The notes: generated by a model not told the origin, from the letters alone. Positions 13,175 to 21,785 are shown, counted from the stretch's first letter. The stretch: 64,000 nucleotides of DNA from Heliopora coerulea (GCA_030142905.1 JASJOG010000237.1:310001-374000); one strand, 5' to 3'. Program-made: numbers and translations.

Positions 13175-13825
13175 TCATTCCAGGTTTTTATATTTTTCCA
13201 TCAAGGTGTTACTGACAAAATAGTCCTCCTCTCCTTTAACACTAAAAATATACCTATCTTTTCCTCTATACTGTTTAGCGCCTATTGAGTTAGTAATATA
13301 CTCTTTGCTTTCTTCCATTGTCTCTAATCTTCTACAGTTTTTAATATTTACTTTTCTACAGTTTAGGAACTCTTTTTTATCTTCCACAACTTTCGTAATC
13401 TTTTTGTTTTGTAAAGCATCTATATTTTCTACAACAGTATAATTATATTTTATATGCCTATTTTCATCCCAATACTTTTTACCGTTTTCTATTGCTAAAA
13501 AACTTTTAAAGTCTTTGTTATAATAGAGCAACAAATTTTTATCTTCCCATTTGACTAGTTTGCCATTTTTAACGAGTTTATTTATAACAGCATTTATATA
13601 AACATTGCTAAAATAATCATTACCATTTCTCGATAGCAATACATAGCTGTCTCCATATTTTGTTCTAATATACTTGGCGCATTTTATTATATAAATATTA
13701 TCGGCGATACTATCTAAATTACCAGCAGGTTGTCTATACTTCTCTAGTAATAAGTCTATCTGCTCCTTCTGTTTGACTATAGTATCCTTGTTCTCTTTTA
13801 TTTTATTAACAGTATCTTGCAACAT
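13175..13825 (-). CDS. Hypothetical protein of Polinton-like element, left copy
   Basis: Mirror of 16686-17336 with an identical 216-residue translation; described there. The frame stays open upstream of the ATG as far as an A-rich run (mirror of 16567-16576). Confidence 0.55.
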   Translation of the reverse strand: MLQDTVNKIKENKDTIVKQKEQIDLLLEKYRQPAGNLDSIADNIYIIKCAKYIRTKYGDSYVLLSRNGNDYFSNVYINAVINKLVKNGKLVKWEDKNLLLYYNKDFKSFLAIENGKKYWDENRHIKYNYTVVENIDALQNKKITKVVEDKKEFLNCRKVNIKNCRRLETMEESKEYITNSIGAKQYRGKDRYIFSVKGEEDYFVSNTLMEKYKNLE

Positions 13826-13920
13826 AATTGACTGCTTTAATCTTTCTTTCTCAAATTCTCTGTTTTTTCCTATCTCTTTCCTTTCCTTGTTGCTTAAGAA
13901 AGTTAACTTTTCTTGTACTA

Positions 13921-14280
13921 TTAACTTCTCAACATTTTTTTTTTAGTTTTAGTTTTCTTATTAAATCCTACCTTGTTAATATAGAACTTTATTTTACCAA
14001 AGTTTAGACCATAGCTATTAAAGTTTATATCTTCTCCAATACTTGTATTAAAAGTCTTACTTCTGCTTATACATGTATTTCCCTCAACTTTGACATATCT
14101 TTCTAAATTATACTTTATGCATTCTTTGTTGTAACTATAAAGTAGTACATTAACACGCAGATCCATAAAACTAAACTCTCGACTAATGTAATCTTTACTT
14201 GGCGCACATTTCGAACTTATGCCTATTATCTTACCAGTCTCGTTTTTTATAAAGACTTCAAGTAAACGACAAATTTCTTT
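13921..14280 (-). pseudogene. N-terminal part of hypothetical protein cut by PLE, left copy
   Basis: Mirror of 16231-16590 with identical translation. The open frame runs back into the PLE terminal sequence, so its apparent start lies in the retroelement and is not genuine. Confidence 0.5.
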
Positions 14281-14325
14281 ATTGCATACATGTTTCGGCA
14301 AAACTCATGCCATCTTCAGTGCAAA
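14281..14325 (-). ncRNA. Hammerhead-ribozyme-like motif of PLE, left copy
   Basis: Reverse complement of 16186-16230, identical in sequence; see that entry. It lies about 300 bp downstream of the stop of the RT-endonuclease fragment, where PLE terminal repeats are expected. Confidence 0.45.
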
Positions 14326-14544
14326 TGATAATAGGTTATTTACAAGCGATATTTATATGTGACCTGATAAACATTACAAGCGTATGACTCATCTAATATA
14401 AATTCTCACACATGTGTGTCAGAATGATTAATTACAAGGGTGCGACTGTTTGATGGAGGTGGTGGGCGTTGAAAGCAAGATGTAGAATAGTTAATGAGGT
14501 GTGGTAGACAAAAACAGTTAAGAAGAAAAAAAAAAAGAACAAAA

Positions 14545-14546
14545 AA

Positions 14547-14592
<46 letters not shown>

Positions 14593-14613
14593 GTGTGTGT
14601 GTGTGTGTGTATA
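14545..14613. repeat. (TA)n(TG)n microsatellite, left arm
   Basis: About 40 bp of TA repeats followed by about ten TG units, in the 3' non-coding part of the PLE. The right-arm copy (about 15911-15960) has more TA and fewer TG/CA units, which accounts for the 12-bp arm length difference. Confidence 0.85.
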
Positions 14614-14619
14614 TTGGAA

Positions 14620-15627
14620 TTATAAGCTAAACATGGTGTTAAGATGATGGACTTGAACATTGAGTTCGGGTTTGAATTTCTTAATATGTAGCGCTTCTTT
14701 GAGTTTAAGAGAAAGGAAAGATTTATTGGAGTCTATGATTTTAAACCATGAGGAGTTATATTGAAGTTTGCAAGCAGAGGATTTTTGAAGGTGTTTGAAC
14801 ATGTGGGAATGTTTGTCAGTTTGTGTGTGCTCATTAATCCGAGTGGTGAGGTGACGAGTGGTTTCGCCAATGTAACGAAAATTACAACCCGCACAAGTAA
14901 ACTGATATACCACATAAGATTTAAGCTCTTCAGGAATTGGGTCTTTAAAACTAAAAAGATTCTTAATTTTGTATAGTGAAAAAGCGAGTGTGATCTCTAG
15001 GTCGGTGCATAACCGTTGTATAGGTGATTTGAGTTTGCTTTGTGTTATTTTTGAGTAAAAGCCGGTGTATGGTAGTTTGAAGTAGCGTGTATTTCGTTTG
15101 TCATCTTCTGTGTGTTTTGTTTGGTCAGACTGGCTTGGTTCTTCATTGTATTGACTGATGACTTTGTGTATTATGTGGAAAGGAAATGAGTTACGTTTAA
15201 GAGTAAAAATAAGTTTGTTGAGATCTTCTTTGAAGCCGGTTTCCGTGTTATTTATTTTACAGGTCCTATCAATTAGTGTTTTTATCAATCCTATCTTATA
15301 ATTCATGGGTGAGAAACTCAAAAAATTCATGAGCAGACCGGTGTATGTTTTTTTGTGAAAAGTAGTTGTAGTGCAGGTGTTTGTTGATTTGGTTACCAAA
15401 ACATCTAAGAATGGAAGTTTACCATTTTTCTCCTTTTCAAAAGTAAATTTGATGTTAACATGTTGACGGTTTAAATAATCGAGAAAGAGCATCGCGTCAT
15501 GCTCATTGTGAAATACACAAAAGGTGTCGTCAACATATCTACGATAAAATAAAACACGAGTTTCGTCGTAATTTTCTAAGCAGAGTTGCTCATGGTAACC
15601 CATGAAGAGCTTGGCTAGTATTGACAG
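14620..15627 (-). pseudogene. Penelope-like element: RT palm/thumb plus GIY-YIG endonuclease
   Basis: This minus-strand frame carries the catalytic RT motif (YRRYVDDTFCVF), the following FEKEKNGKLPFLDVLV and HKKTYTGL motifs, and a C-terminal GIY-YIG nuclease (FTCAGCNFRYIGETTRHLTTRINEH) with the paired Cys typical of Penelope-like elements. These retroelements copy RNA into DNA at a nicked target, using RT and single-strand nuclease in one protein. The N-terminal RT motifs are missing. Upstream of 15628 the open frame continues to 15738 only because it runs into inverted right-arm sequence, giving a chimeric N-terminus. The frame is otherwise undamaged. The stop is followed by a microsatellite and the hammerhead-like motif. 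The fragment lies inside a Polinton-like gene, so the PLE came second. Confidence 0.85.
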
Positions 15628-15903
15628 TATTTCACAATGAGCATGACGCGATGCTCTTTTTTCACTCGTCACCTCACCACTCGGATTAATGAGCACACAC
15701 AAACTGACAAACATTCCCACATGTTCAAACACCTTCAAAAATCCTCTGCTTGCAAACTTCAGTATAACTCCTCATGCTTTAAAATCATCGACTCCAATAA
15801 ATCTGTCCTTTCTCTTAAACTCAAAGAAGCGCTACATATTAAGAAATTCAAACCCGAACTCAATGTTCAAGTCCATCATCTTAACACCATGTTTAGCTTA
15901 TAA
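15628..15903 (+). pseudogene. Penelope-like element fragment of right arm, internally deleted
   Basis: About 32 bp of the RT region (reverse complement of 15486-15515, ending in the codons for DAMLF) is fused directly to the GIY-YIG motif TRHLTTRINEH and the same C-terminus as the left copy. About 627 bp between these points is absent. The remaining C-terminal residues differ from the left copy at only a few positions. It cannot encode an active protein; it is the far strand of the fold-back. Confidence 0.8.
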
Positions 15904-15910
15904 TTCCAAT

Positions 15911-15912
15911 AT

Positions 15913-15960
<48 letters not shown>
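15911..15960. repeat. (CA)n(TA)n microsatellite, right arm
   Basis: Counterpart of 14545-14613, with a longer TA run and only a few CA units. Confidence 0.85.
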
Positions 15961-15964
<4 letters not shown>

Positions 15965-16185
15965 TTTTTTGTTCTTTTTTTTTTTCTTCTTAACTGTTTT
16001 TGTCTACCACACCTCATTAACTATTCTACATCTTGCTTTCAACGCCCACCACCTCCATCAAACAGTCGCACCCTTGTAATTAATCATTCTGACACACATG
16101 TGTGAGAATTTATATTAGATGAGTCATACGCTTGTAATGTTTATCAGGTCACATATAAATATCGCTTGTAAATAACCTATTATCA

Positions 16186-16230
16186 TTTGCACTGAAGATG
16201 GCATGAGTTTTGCCGAAACATGTATGCAAT
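16186..16230 (+). ncRNA. Hammerhead-ribozyme-like motif of PLE
   Basis: The sequence has CTGAAGA (16192-16198), a short GGC/GCC hairpin with an AU-rich loop, then GAAA (16215-16218), a self-complementary ACATGT and TGCAAT. TTTGCA before the core can pair with TGCAAT after it (stem I), and ACATGT could form a minimal stem III, best as a dimer. Penelope-like elements are known to carry hammerhead ribozymes in their terminal repeats. One U between CTGAAGA and the GGC stem is unpaired, so the fit is imperfect and self-cleavage is not certain. AATAAA follows at 16228. Confidence 0.45.
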
Positions 16231-16590
16231 AAAGAAATTTGTCGTTTACTTGAAGTCTTTATAAAAAACGAGACTGGTAAGATAATAGGCATAAGTTCGA
16301 AATGTGCGCCAAGTAAAGATTACATTAGTCGAGAGTTTAGTTTTATGGATCTGCGTGTTAATGTACTACTTTATAGTTACAACAAAGAATGCATAAAGTA
16401 TAATTTAGAAAGATATGTCAAAGTTGAGGGAAATACATGTATAAGCAGAAGTAAGACTTTTAATACAAGTATTGGAGAAGATATAAACTTTAATAGCTAT
16501 GGTCTAAACTTTGGTAAAATAAAGTTCTATATTAACAAGGTAGGATTTAATAAGAAAACTAAAACTAAAAAAAAAATGTTGAGAAGTTAA
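16231..16590 (+). pseudogene. N-terminal part of hypothetical protein, cut by PLE insertion
   Basis: About 118 residues, Lys- and Asn-rich, open from the PLE boundary to a TAA at 16588-16590. I do not recognise a family. Near the end of the frame lies a run of ten A (16567-16576). In the other frame beyond the run, a long helical segment leads without a stop into the 216-residue protein at 16686, so the two parts are probably one gene broken at the A-run. The break is identical in both arms. The upstream end of the gene was lost to, or separated by, the PLE. Confidence 0.5.
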
Positions 16591-16685
16591 TAGTACAAGA
16601 AAAGTTAACTTTCTTAAGCAACAAGGAAAGGAAAGAGATAGGAAAAAACAGAGAATTTGAGAAAGAAAGATTAAAGCAGTCAATT

Positions 16686-17336
16686 ATGTTGCAAGATACT
16701 GTTAATAAAATAAAAGAGAACAAGGATACTATAGTCAAACAGAAGGAGCAGATAGACTTATTACTAGAGAAGTATAGACAACCTGCTGGTAATTTAGATA
16801 GTATCGCCGATAATATTTATATAATAAAATGCGCCAAGTATATTAGAACAAAATATGGAGACAGCTATGTATTGCTATCGAGAAATGGTAATGATTATTT
16901 TAGCAATGTTTATATAAATGCTGTTATAAATAAACTCGTTAAAAATGGCAAACTAGTCAAATGGGAAGATAAAAATTTGTTGCTCTATTATAACAAAGAC
17001 TTTAAAAGTTTTTTAGCAATAGAAAACGGTAAAAAGTATTGGGATGAAAATAGGCATATAAAATATAATTATACTGTTGTAGAAAATATAGATGCTTTAC
17101 AAAACAAAAAGATTACGAAAGTTGTGGAAGATAAAAAAGAGTTCCTAAACTGTAGAAAAGTAAATATTAAAAACTGTAGAAGATTAGAGACAATGGAAGA
17201 AAGCAAAGAGTATATTACTAACTCAATAGGCGCTAAACAGTATAGAGGAAAAGATAGGTATATTTTTAGTGTTAAAGGAGAGGAGGACTATTTTGTCAGT
17301 AACACCTTGATGGAAAAATATAAAAACCTGGAATGA
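16686..17336 (+). CDS. Hypothetical coiled-coil protein with possible nucleic-acid-binding modules
   Basis: 216 residues from the ATG, with open frame extending upstream to about 16577. The first 35 residues are a Lys/Glu/Gln-rich helix (coiled-coil type). Then comes KYIRTKYGDSYVLL followed by an aromatic and NVYINAVINK segment, a pattern I associate with small OB-fold-like modules of mobile-element proteins, and a related unit (DRYIFSVKGEEDYFVSNTLM) at the C-terminus. This similarity is weak and the function is unproven. No membrane segment or catalytic motif is visible. The same protein is encoded in mirror orientation at 13175-13825. AT-rich codon use resembles the Polinton-like region at 57-64 kb rather than the host exons. 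Confidence 0.5.
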   Translation: MLQDTVNKIKENKDTIVKQKEQIDLLLEKYRQPAGNLDSIADNIYIIKCAKYIRTKYGDSYVLLSRNGNDYFSNVYINAVINKLVKNGKLVKWEDKNLLLYYNKDFKSFLAIENGKKYWDENRHIKYNYTVVENIDALQNKKITKVVEDKKEFLNCRKVNIKNCRRLETMEESKEYITNSIGAKQYRGKDRYIFSVKGEEDYFVSNTLMEKYKNLE

Positions 17337-17340
17337 AGCA

Positions 17341-17501
17341 ATACTTTAATACCATTTAGAACTGTTGGAGTAAGAACCACAAAATCGAAACATGAAGAGA
17401 TGGATGTTGTTTTTGGAGAAATAACTGACACCAACAAAGCAAGACCAATGAAACAGTTAAGCAGTGGATTATTTAGGGCGTTTAAAAGTACTGCTGGGTA
17501 A
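17341..17501 (+). pseudogene. Short open fragment after the coiled-coil gene
   Basis: Starting 5 bases after the previous stop, about 53 codons are open (TLIPFRTVGVRTTKSKHEEM at the start) and end at a TAA after RAFKSTAG. There is no start codon of its own, so it is either the tail of a gene whose frame was shifted or a remnant. Family unknown. Confidence 0.35.
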
Positions 17502-17674
17502 CTGTTGTCCCTTTGTTATTATAATTTTTTATCTGGACTTGCTTATTTGTTCCTTCGAATATAAATTATTAGAAACCACCTCGTCAATTGGACAGTTGAT
17601 TATATTGTGTTTTGCTGCCTGCCTCTCTCTAACTCTGGATTCACTATTTGGAATTTCCCTAATAGATTTTTAAA

Positions 17675-17830
17675 AAGGTAGCTGAAAATTTGTAGCTAGA
17701 AGTAGTTAAAAACCAGAGTTTAATCTACCTTTTTCAAAAAAAAATCGTGTTTTTTGGCCTCTAGAATACGTATAAGTGTGCTTTTTGGGCCTTTTTAAAT
17801 GGTAGCTGAAAATTCCCTTCGCCTACCTTC
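17675..17830. repeat. Small repeat with duplicated ggtagctgaaaatt
   Basis: Two direct copies of ggtagctgaaaatt (about 17678 and 17802) bracket a non-coding segment containing a run of A. It separates the fragment ending at 17501 from the small-protein gene. This may be a short non-autonomous insertion; boundaries are approximate. Confidence 0.4.
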
Positions 17831-17857
17831 TTTGTTCTTCCTTATGAAGATGGTGAT

Positions 17858-18187
17858 TTGGATAAATCTGTTGCCTATATAAAGAAAGCCAGTCAGAAGG
17901 TAATCAATAAACTATACAGTGAATATGAGGGTAAGAGAATACAAAAAACTAATGAGCTCCTAACTGATCTATTAACAAGTAAATTTGCCAATACTTTAGG
18001 AGGTCTTGATGCTGTTGAGTCGCCTGAGGAATTAACCAAAGATTTGAATAAAGATGAATTGTTAAAAAGATATGTTCACTTATTAGTTGAAAGAATTACC
18101 CCATTTATCCCATTTTTGGGATTTTTATCAAGTGGTATTACTACTGCTAAACACGTCTACGGTCATGAAATCAACCAACAGGACTAA
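17858..18187 (+). CDS. Polinton-like small structural or membrane protein, homologue of 57649-58187
   Basis: The recognisable frame starts upstream of 17858 (EDGDLDKSVAYIKKAS) and ends with TAA at 18185-18187; no ATG is in a good place, so the 5' end is missing or spliced. It aligns clearly with the protein at 57783-58187: EDG, KKAS, IYSEYE/LYSEYE, TDLL, SKF, LGGL and SPEEL/SSEEL are shared in order. The C-terminus is a hydrophobic segment rich in Pro, Phe and Gly (TPFIPFLGFLSSGITTAKH), probably membrane-inserting. In the right-hand element this gene follows the packaging ATPase, so a virion role is plausible but inferred. Its 3' end faces the element terminus in both places. Confidence 0.65.
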   Translation: MDKSVAYIKKASQKVINKLYSEYEGKRIQKTNELLTDLLTSKFANTLGGLDAVESPEELTKDLNKDELLKRYVHLLVERITPFIPFLGFLSSGITTAKHVYGHEINQQD

Positions 18188-18477
18188 ACTATAAAAGAAG
18201 ACTAAGACTGAAAACTAAAATATTATTGAAAATTACCATATGGTTTCACTTTATGGTTTTTACACTTTTGTCCCAGGTTCTCTCAAAACCTTTCCATTTT
18301 TTGGATTTTAATTTCCCATTTTCCAACTCATTTTACTCCGGTTTTTCTCACCCTTCTTTATTTGGCTTAGGTGAGTTAGGCCGACCTTGGAGAACCCTAA
18401 GGAGAGTTAGCGGGGTTTTGGAGAACCGTAATGCGAGTTAGGACTGGCGGACAAATTCCTCTTTAGCCCATCGTAGT
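18188..18477. other. Outer non-coding end of right palindrome arm
   Basis: AT-rich DNA ending in GC-richer repeated tggagaacc motifs (18388-18428). Its mirror is 12034-12323. It is the likely terminal region of the Polinton-like element. Incidental open frames here are not supported as genes. Confidence 0.4.
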
Positions 18478-18781
18478 TAATTAAACTATAAATCATTGAG
18501 AATATGAAGATTCCAAGAAATATATCTGTTTTAAGTTTGATTCATAAAGATTATTGTAAAACTGTATTTTAGACTGTGAGAAGATTATTTGCTACAAATG
18601 CAAATCTGGTCAAACAGAAATGCCGTTTTGATTTGAGTCATCGATGTGTGGATTTAATACTTTTACCACCGTTTCTACAGATAAAGCCGCGCATTAGTAC
18701 AAGTGCAGTTGGTGCTATAGGGAAAAGATTTGGTTACAAGTTTCTGGATTTACGTACAGTATAACTGAAAATCGTAGACTT

Positions 18782-19133
18782 CACAATTAACTTACGATGG
18801 CGAAGTCAATTGGATAAGTGGACCCGAGCAGGATTTGAACTCGCACCGAAATCATAATACCCTGAAGATGATTCTGATATAGAATTGAAATATTGCACAT
18901 CCATCCTCATGGATAGCGTTAAGTTGTCGCCAGAATATCTCGTTGCACTTAAATTGGATAAAAACATACCCCAGTCCCTGTGGACTCGATAGCTCAACAG
19001 GTAAAACGGCGGACCGGTATCCCGAAGGTGCGATTTTAAATCCCTCTCAAGTCAACTTTTTCAGTTTACTTCGGCAGTGTAGGTTTATTGAGAAGTTTTC
19101 GTTTCATAATACCCCGAGGATGGTTTTGAAATG
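18782..19133. mobile_element. Composite tRNA-derived SINE insertion
   Basis: The insert is bounded by a 14-bp duplication, aaaatcgtagactt (18768-18781) and agaatcgtagactt (19134-19147), differing at one base. Inside are a minus-strand fragment with a tRNA T-arm/B-box-like sequence (ggtgcgagttcaaatcctgc complement, about 18825-18845) and a plus-strand tRNA-like unit at 18983-19053. Both are followed by a related tail, cataatacccYgaRgatg. A long target duplication fits LINE-driven retroposition. Confidence 0.65.
18983..19053 (+). repeat. tRNA-derived SINE head
   Basis: Seventy-one bases with GACTCGA paired at 6 of 7 positions to TCAAGTC, a TAGCTCAACAGGT box A and a degenerate box B (ggtgcgattttaaatcc). 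The degenerate box B argues against a working tRNA gene. Confidence 0.55.
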
Positions 19134-20335
19134 AGAATCGTAGACTTATAAACAAGTTTCAAAGTAACCTGACGAATCTGGTTCAAGACGTTCGAGGAGA
19201 GTGTGAAGATCGATTTTCGCGACGGCTTCGAAGAGATCTTGATACCTACTTGGAAGAATTAAAAACGATGATTATAAAGAAACATCAAAAGATACCCAGT
19301 GCTTGGAACGGACAGAGAGTGGATATGGAAAAAGATTCCGTTGACAAATTAAAATGGGCGATAAACCTTTCAAGCAGAGCCTTAACTCTTTAAATATGAA
19401 TAGGGGTCAAAATGACCAGGTAAGAAACAAAAGAACCAGTGAGTGAATAAAGGAAAAACAAAGAGAGAACAAAGAACAAAAGAAACAAAATTCAGGAGCT
19501 AAAGAGTTAATGCCGAAGAATGCTCGTTGTTACAAAAAGATTTAAAGTTTCCACCATCACTGTCACCTCAGGATATTATGGAACTTCTTGAATTTTGCCA
19601 GAAGTCAACCGATTTAGGCACAGAGGTAAATAGTATAAGCAGATTCACGGTAGAGCGATAGGTTCTCCCGTATCAATGGTGGTTGCAAATTTGGTTATGG
19701 AAGATTTAGAACAAAAGGCTCTTAATACTTTCCCAGCACGACGTGGATTGTAGCACAGATTTGTTGATGACATGATTGCAGCCTTGAAGAAAACACAGTT
19801 ATCCCAGTTCCACTATCAGTTGAATAGTCTGAAACAACACATTGAATTCACAGTTGAGAGGTACAAGGAAAATGGTATCCCGTTTCTGGATATGTTGAGT
19901 ACGGTAAATGGTAATGGAACAATTAGTACGACAGTCTACAGAAAACCGCCTCAATCAGTTTGTTAGCTGCAGCTTACGTCACACCACCCAATTCAGCAGA
20001 AGGCCTCAGTGGCCAGGACGCTGCGCTCCAGAGCAGTGAGAATTAATTCTGATGGAATGGAACAAAGGGAAGAATAAAAACGTGTTTTTAATTCATTAAA
20101 AAGTAACGGAAACCCACGGAAATTTTTGCTGGATGTAAGAGGAAAGGTCAGATATATTACCACCAGTACTATAACGGAAAGAAAAGAAAAAAGTAGCAGT
20201 GGATTAGTGACTCTTCCTTATGTTCAAGGTACAAATGAACAATTAAAACCAGTTTTGGAGAAACGTATACTTGATGTCTTTATTAAGCCAATGTTTACAT
20301 ATAGGATGCAAACTGACTGCGAGATCTATTATTGA

Positions 20336-20783
20336 ATTTGAAGACCGAGGGCGCAGCTGGAGATCAAATTTCAATGAAAGATCGAGCACGAGGTTTTTAA
20401 GTTGTTTATAGGCTTACCACACCCATTTTCAATTGTTTTCAAGAGGTTTTGGAAAGCTTTGTTTTTGTTGTCTAGGAGAAAGTAATACGGGTTATACAAT
20501 GGTCTTTGTTTAGGTTCATTAGAAGGGAAAGATTAGAGTGTTACGTGAATTTTTAATCACGCTAGTCTTTTTGTTTTGAGGATGTTTGGAATAACGTTTG
20601 GGATTTGATTGCTGACTGAAGCATTTAACAGAATGTACGTTTTTGTCTGGTTAGAAAATTATGCCGTTTGTATTTGTATAAGTGTTATGTGTGCAAAATA
20701 TTTATGAGATTCAAAGGTACATGCATTGTCTGGCGGTGATAACTCAGTTGAACATTGAGAGTTCTTCAGTTCATGATTAAGCG
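20336..20783. other. Unassigned stretch between relics
   Basis: No gene or repeat recognised; it may be decayed PLE sequence or the flank of the next insertion. Confidence 0.3.
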
Positions 20784-21380
20784 ATGGAGTTAGGAGATTC
20801 TGACTCAGACATATGTATTACTCAATCAGATTGCCATTGGCAAGAGAATAACTTCAGTGATGACTCCACCAGAGAAGGATTGTTCTGTATGCTATGAAAT
20901 CCAGATCTAGAGTTATTGGATACAACAAAAGATGAAAGTAAAGAAGTAGCGAAGAGTCGTTTTGCCAAACCGGTGTCCGAAGTCGAAATTAAGGCCAAAA
21001 CAGGTGATGCAGTTCCCAAGTCGACGAAATACAAAGAGATGTGGGCGGTCAAGTTGTTTGAAAGTTGGTGAGACTAAAGAAACCTAAAAGTATCCAACAG
21101 TAAAGAGCGGAATTCCTCCAGATTAAGGATAATACAAAATTGCTTGGAACTTATGTCGAACGAGGAACTAAATCGCACCTTGGCACTATTTGTTTGAGAG
21201 GTAAGAAAAACCGATGGAAGTGAATAACCGCCAAGCACTCTTTATGAAATAGTTGCTTCAATTTAACATTTTTTGAAAAGGGAAGGAAAGCCAGTAAAAC
21301 TATGCAACGACGATTAGTTTGTGAATTTAAGAGATGTGTTGGATACTATAATGAAAGAAAGTGCTTCGAGTGGCTCTTTT
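20784..21380 (+). pseudogene. KIAA1958-like (DUF3504) tyrosine-recombinase relic, N-terminal part
   Basis: One reading frame from an ATG at 20784 to about 21380 reads as the conserved N-terminal domain of KIAA1958/QRICH1-like proteins, which derive from Crypton-type tyrosine recombinases: VPKSTKYKEMWAVKLFESW, LMSNEELNRTLALFV, PPSTLYEIVASI and LRDVLDTIMKESASSG. Seven stops interrupt it (such as TGA after ESW, TAA in SI-stop-HF and TAG after CNDD), yet I see no frameshift in nearly 600 bp. Several stops sit where Arg (CGA) or Gln (CAA) would be expected. The catalytic C-terminal part reappears at 21789 after a microsatellite and a LINE end. These enzymes cut and rejoin DNA through a tyrosine. 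This copy is dead. Confidence 0.6.
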
Positions 21381-21410
21381 GGCACAATAAGTTGGCTTCG
21401 AACGTGAAAA

Positions 21411-21455
21411 GATGATGATGATGATGATGATGATGATGATCGTCATCATCATCAT
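21411..21455. repeat. (GAT)n/(ATC)n inverted microsatellite
   Basis: About nine GAT units followed by four TCA/ATC units, together able to form a hairpin. It follows directly on the recombinase relic. Confidence 0.8.
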
Positions 21456-21666
21456 AGACCTTATTTTGACACGCTTGCCTCGTCCACTGAAAGTTGATTT
21501 CCACGAGAGGCGTGAGTAGAATTAAAAAATACGAGTATAAAATTAGATAGAAACTATTTACAGGACTGTAACAAAAAGTAGCAAAGAAGTTCAAAATCAG
21601 TTAGCCTAAATATCAAATATTAAATTAATTGAATTAATTAATTACAAAGATACGAGATATATAATT

Positions 21667-21785
21667 TTATATGTCAATGCACGTCGCGATTTTCGTTTGA
21701 AATGAAGTAAGAGATCTACTCTCTCTAATTTCTTTGGGAATGGAGTTCCAAATTATTCCTCCATCATAGATATAACTTTTCTTCA
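21667..21785 (-). mobile_element. LINE 3' end (C-terminus of non-LTR reverse transcriptase)
   Basis: The minus strand encodes the typical last residues of CR1/RTE/Jockey-like non-LTR retrotransposons (YDGGIIWNSIPKEIRES), ending at a TAA at 21667-21669, with an AT-rich tail toward 21600. Only this 5'-truncated end is present. It separates the two halves of the recombinase relic, so it probably inserted into it. Confidence 0.55.

Larger units (their letters stand above)
12034..18477. repeat. Near-perfect 6.4-kb palindrome (inverted duplication)
   Basis: Left arm 12034-15515 and right arm 15628-18477 are reverse complements. For every outer landmark the two coordinates sum to 30511 (12324/18187, 13175/17336, 14301/16210, 12040/18471). 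Inside the dinucleotide tract the sum is 30523, because the tract differs in length by about 12 bp. The four matched frames translate identically in both arms, while the outermost ~80 bp and one or two codons near 12130 differ. The right arm lacks about 627 bp of the PLE RT region (equivalent of 14859-15485). The unique spacer is about 112 bp (15516-15627). Each arm carries part of a Polinton-like element with a PLE inserted at its inner side. Confidence 0.9.
18486..20335 (+). pseudogene. Decayed Penelope-like element, 5' and RT part
   Basis: Pieces of PLE protein occur in order in several frames: a 5' region from about 18493, then NKFQSNLTNLVQDVRGECEDRF-like coding at about 19150, SLSPQDIMELLEFC (19557-19600), AIGSPVSMVVANLVMEDLEQ (19655-19715), the catalytic RFVDDM with GIPFLDML and VYRKP (19757-19950), and LPYVQGTNEQLKPVLEK (20214-20265). 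AIGSPVS, the VDD motif and LPYVQG are hallmark PLE RT motifs. Frameshifts and stops are frequent, so it is old. A SINE pair interrupts it at 18782-19133, and its endonuclease end probably continues at 22521, after about 2 kb of other insertions. Confidence 0.75.

Noticed and set aside
14761..14976. Plus-strand open frame inside the PLE
   Set aside because: Antisense shadow of the GIY-YIG coding region.
15628..15738. N-terminal extension of the PLE frame on the minus strand
   Set aside because: It is right-arm DNA read backwards through the fold-back junction, not genuine protein sequence.
17464..17673. Hydrophobic 69-codon open frame (and its mirror at 12838-13047)
   Set aside because: It starts at a non-ATG codon inside the fragment at 17341-17501 in another frame; no independent support.
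18226..18441. 71-codon frame at the palindrome end (and mirror 12016-12285)
   Set aside because: AT-rich terminal DNA with Phe/Ser runs; the frame differs in length between arms.
12034..18477. Idea that the palindrome is only a pair of long Polinton terminal inverted repeats
   Set aside because: The arms contain coding genes and share a PLE insertion at the same site, with the loop inside that PLE. An inverted duplication after the PLE insertion explains this better, although a terminal-repeat origin of the outer ~300 bp remains possible.
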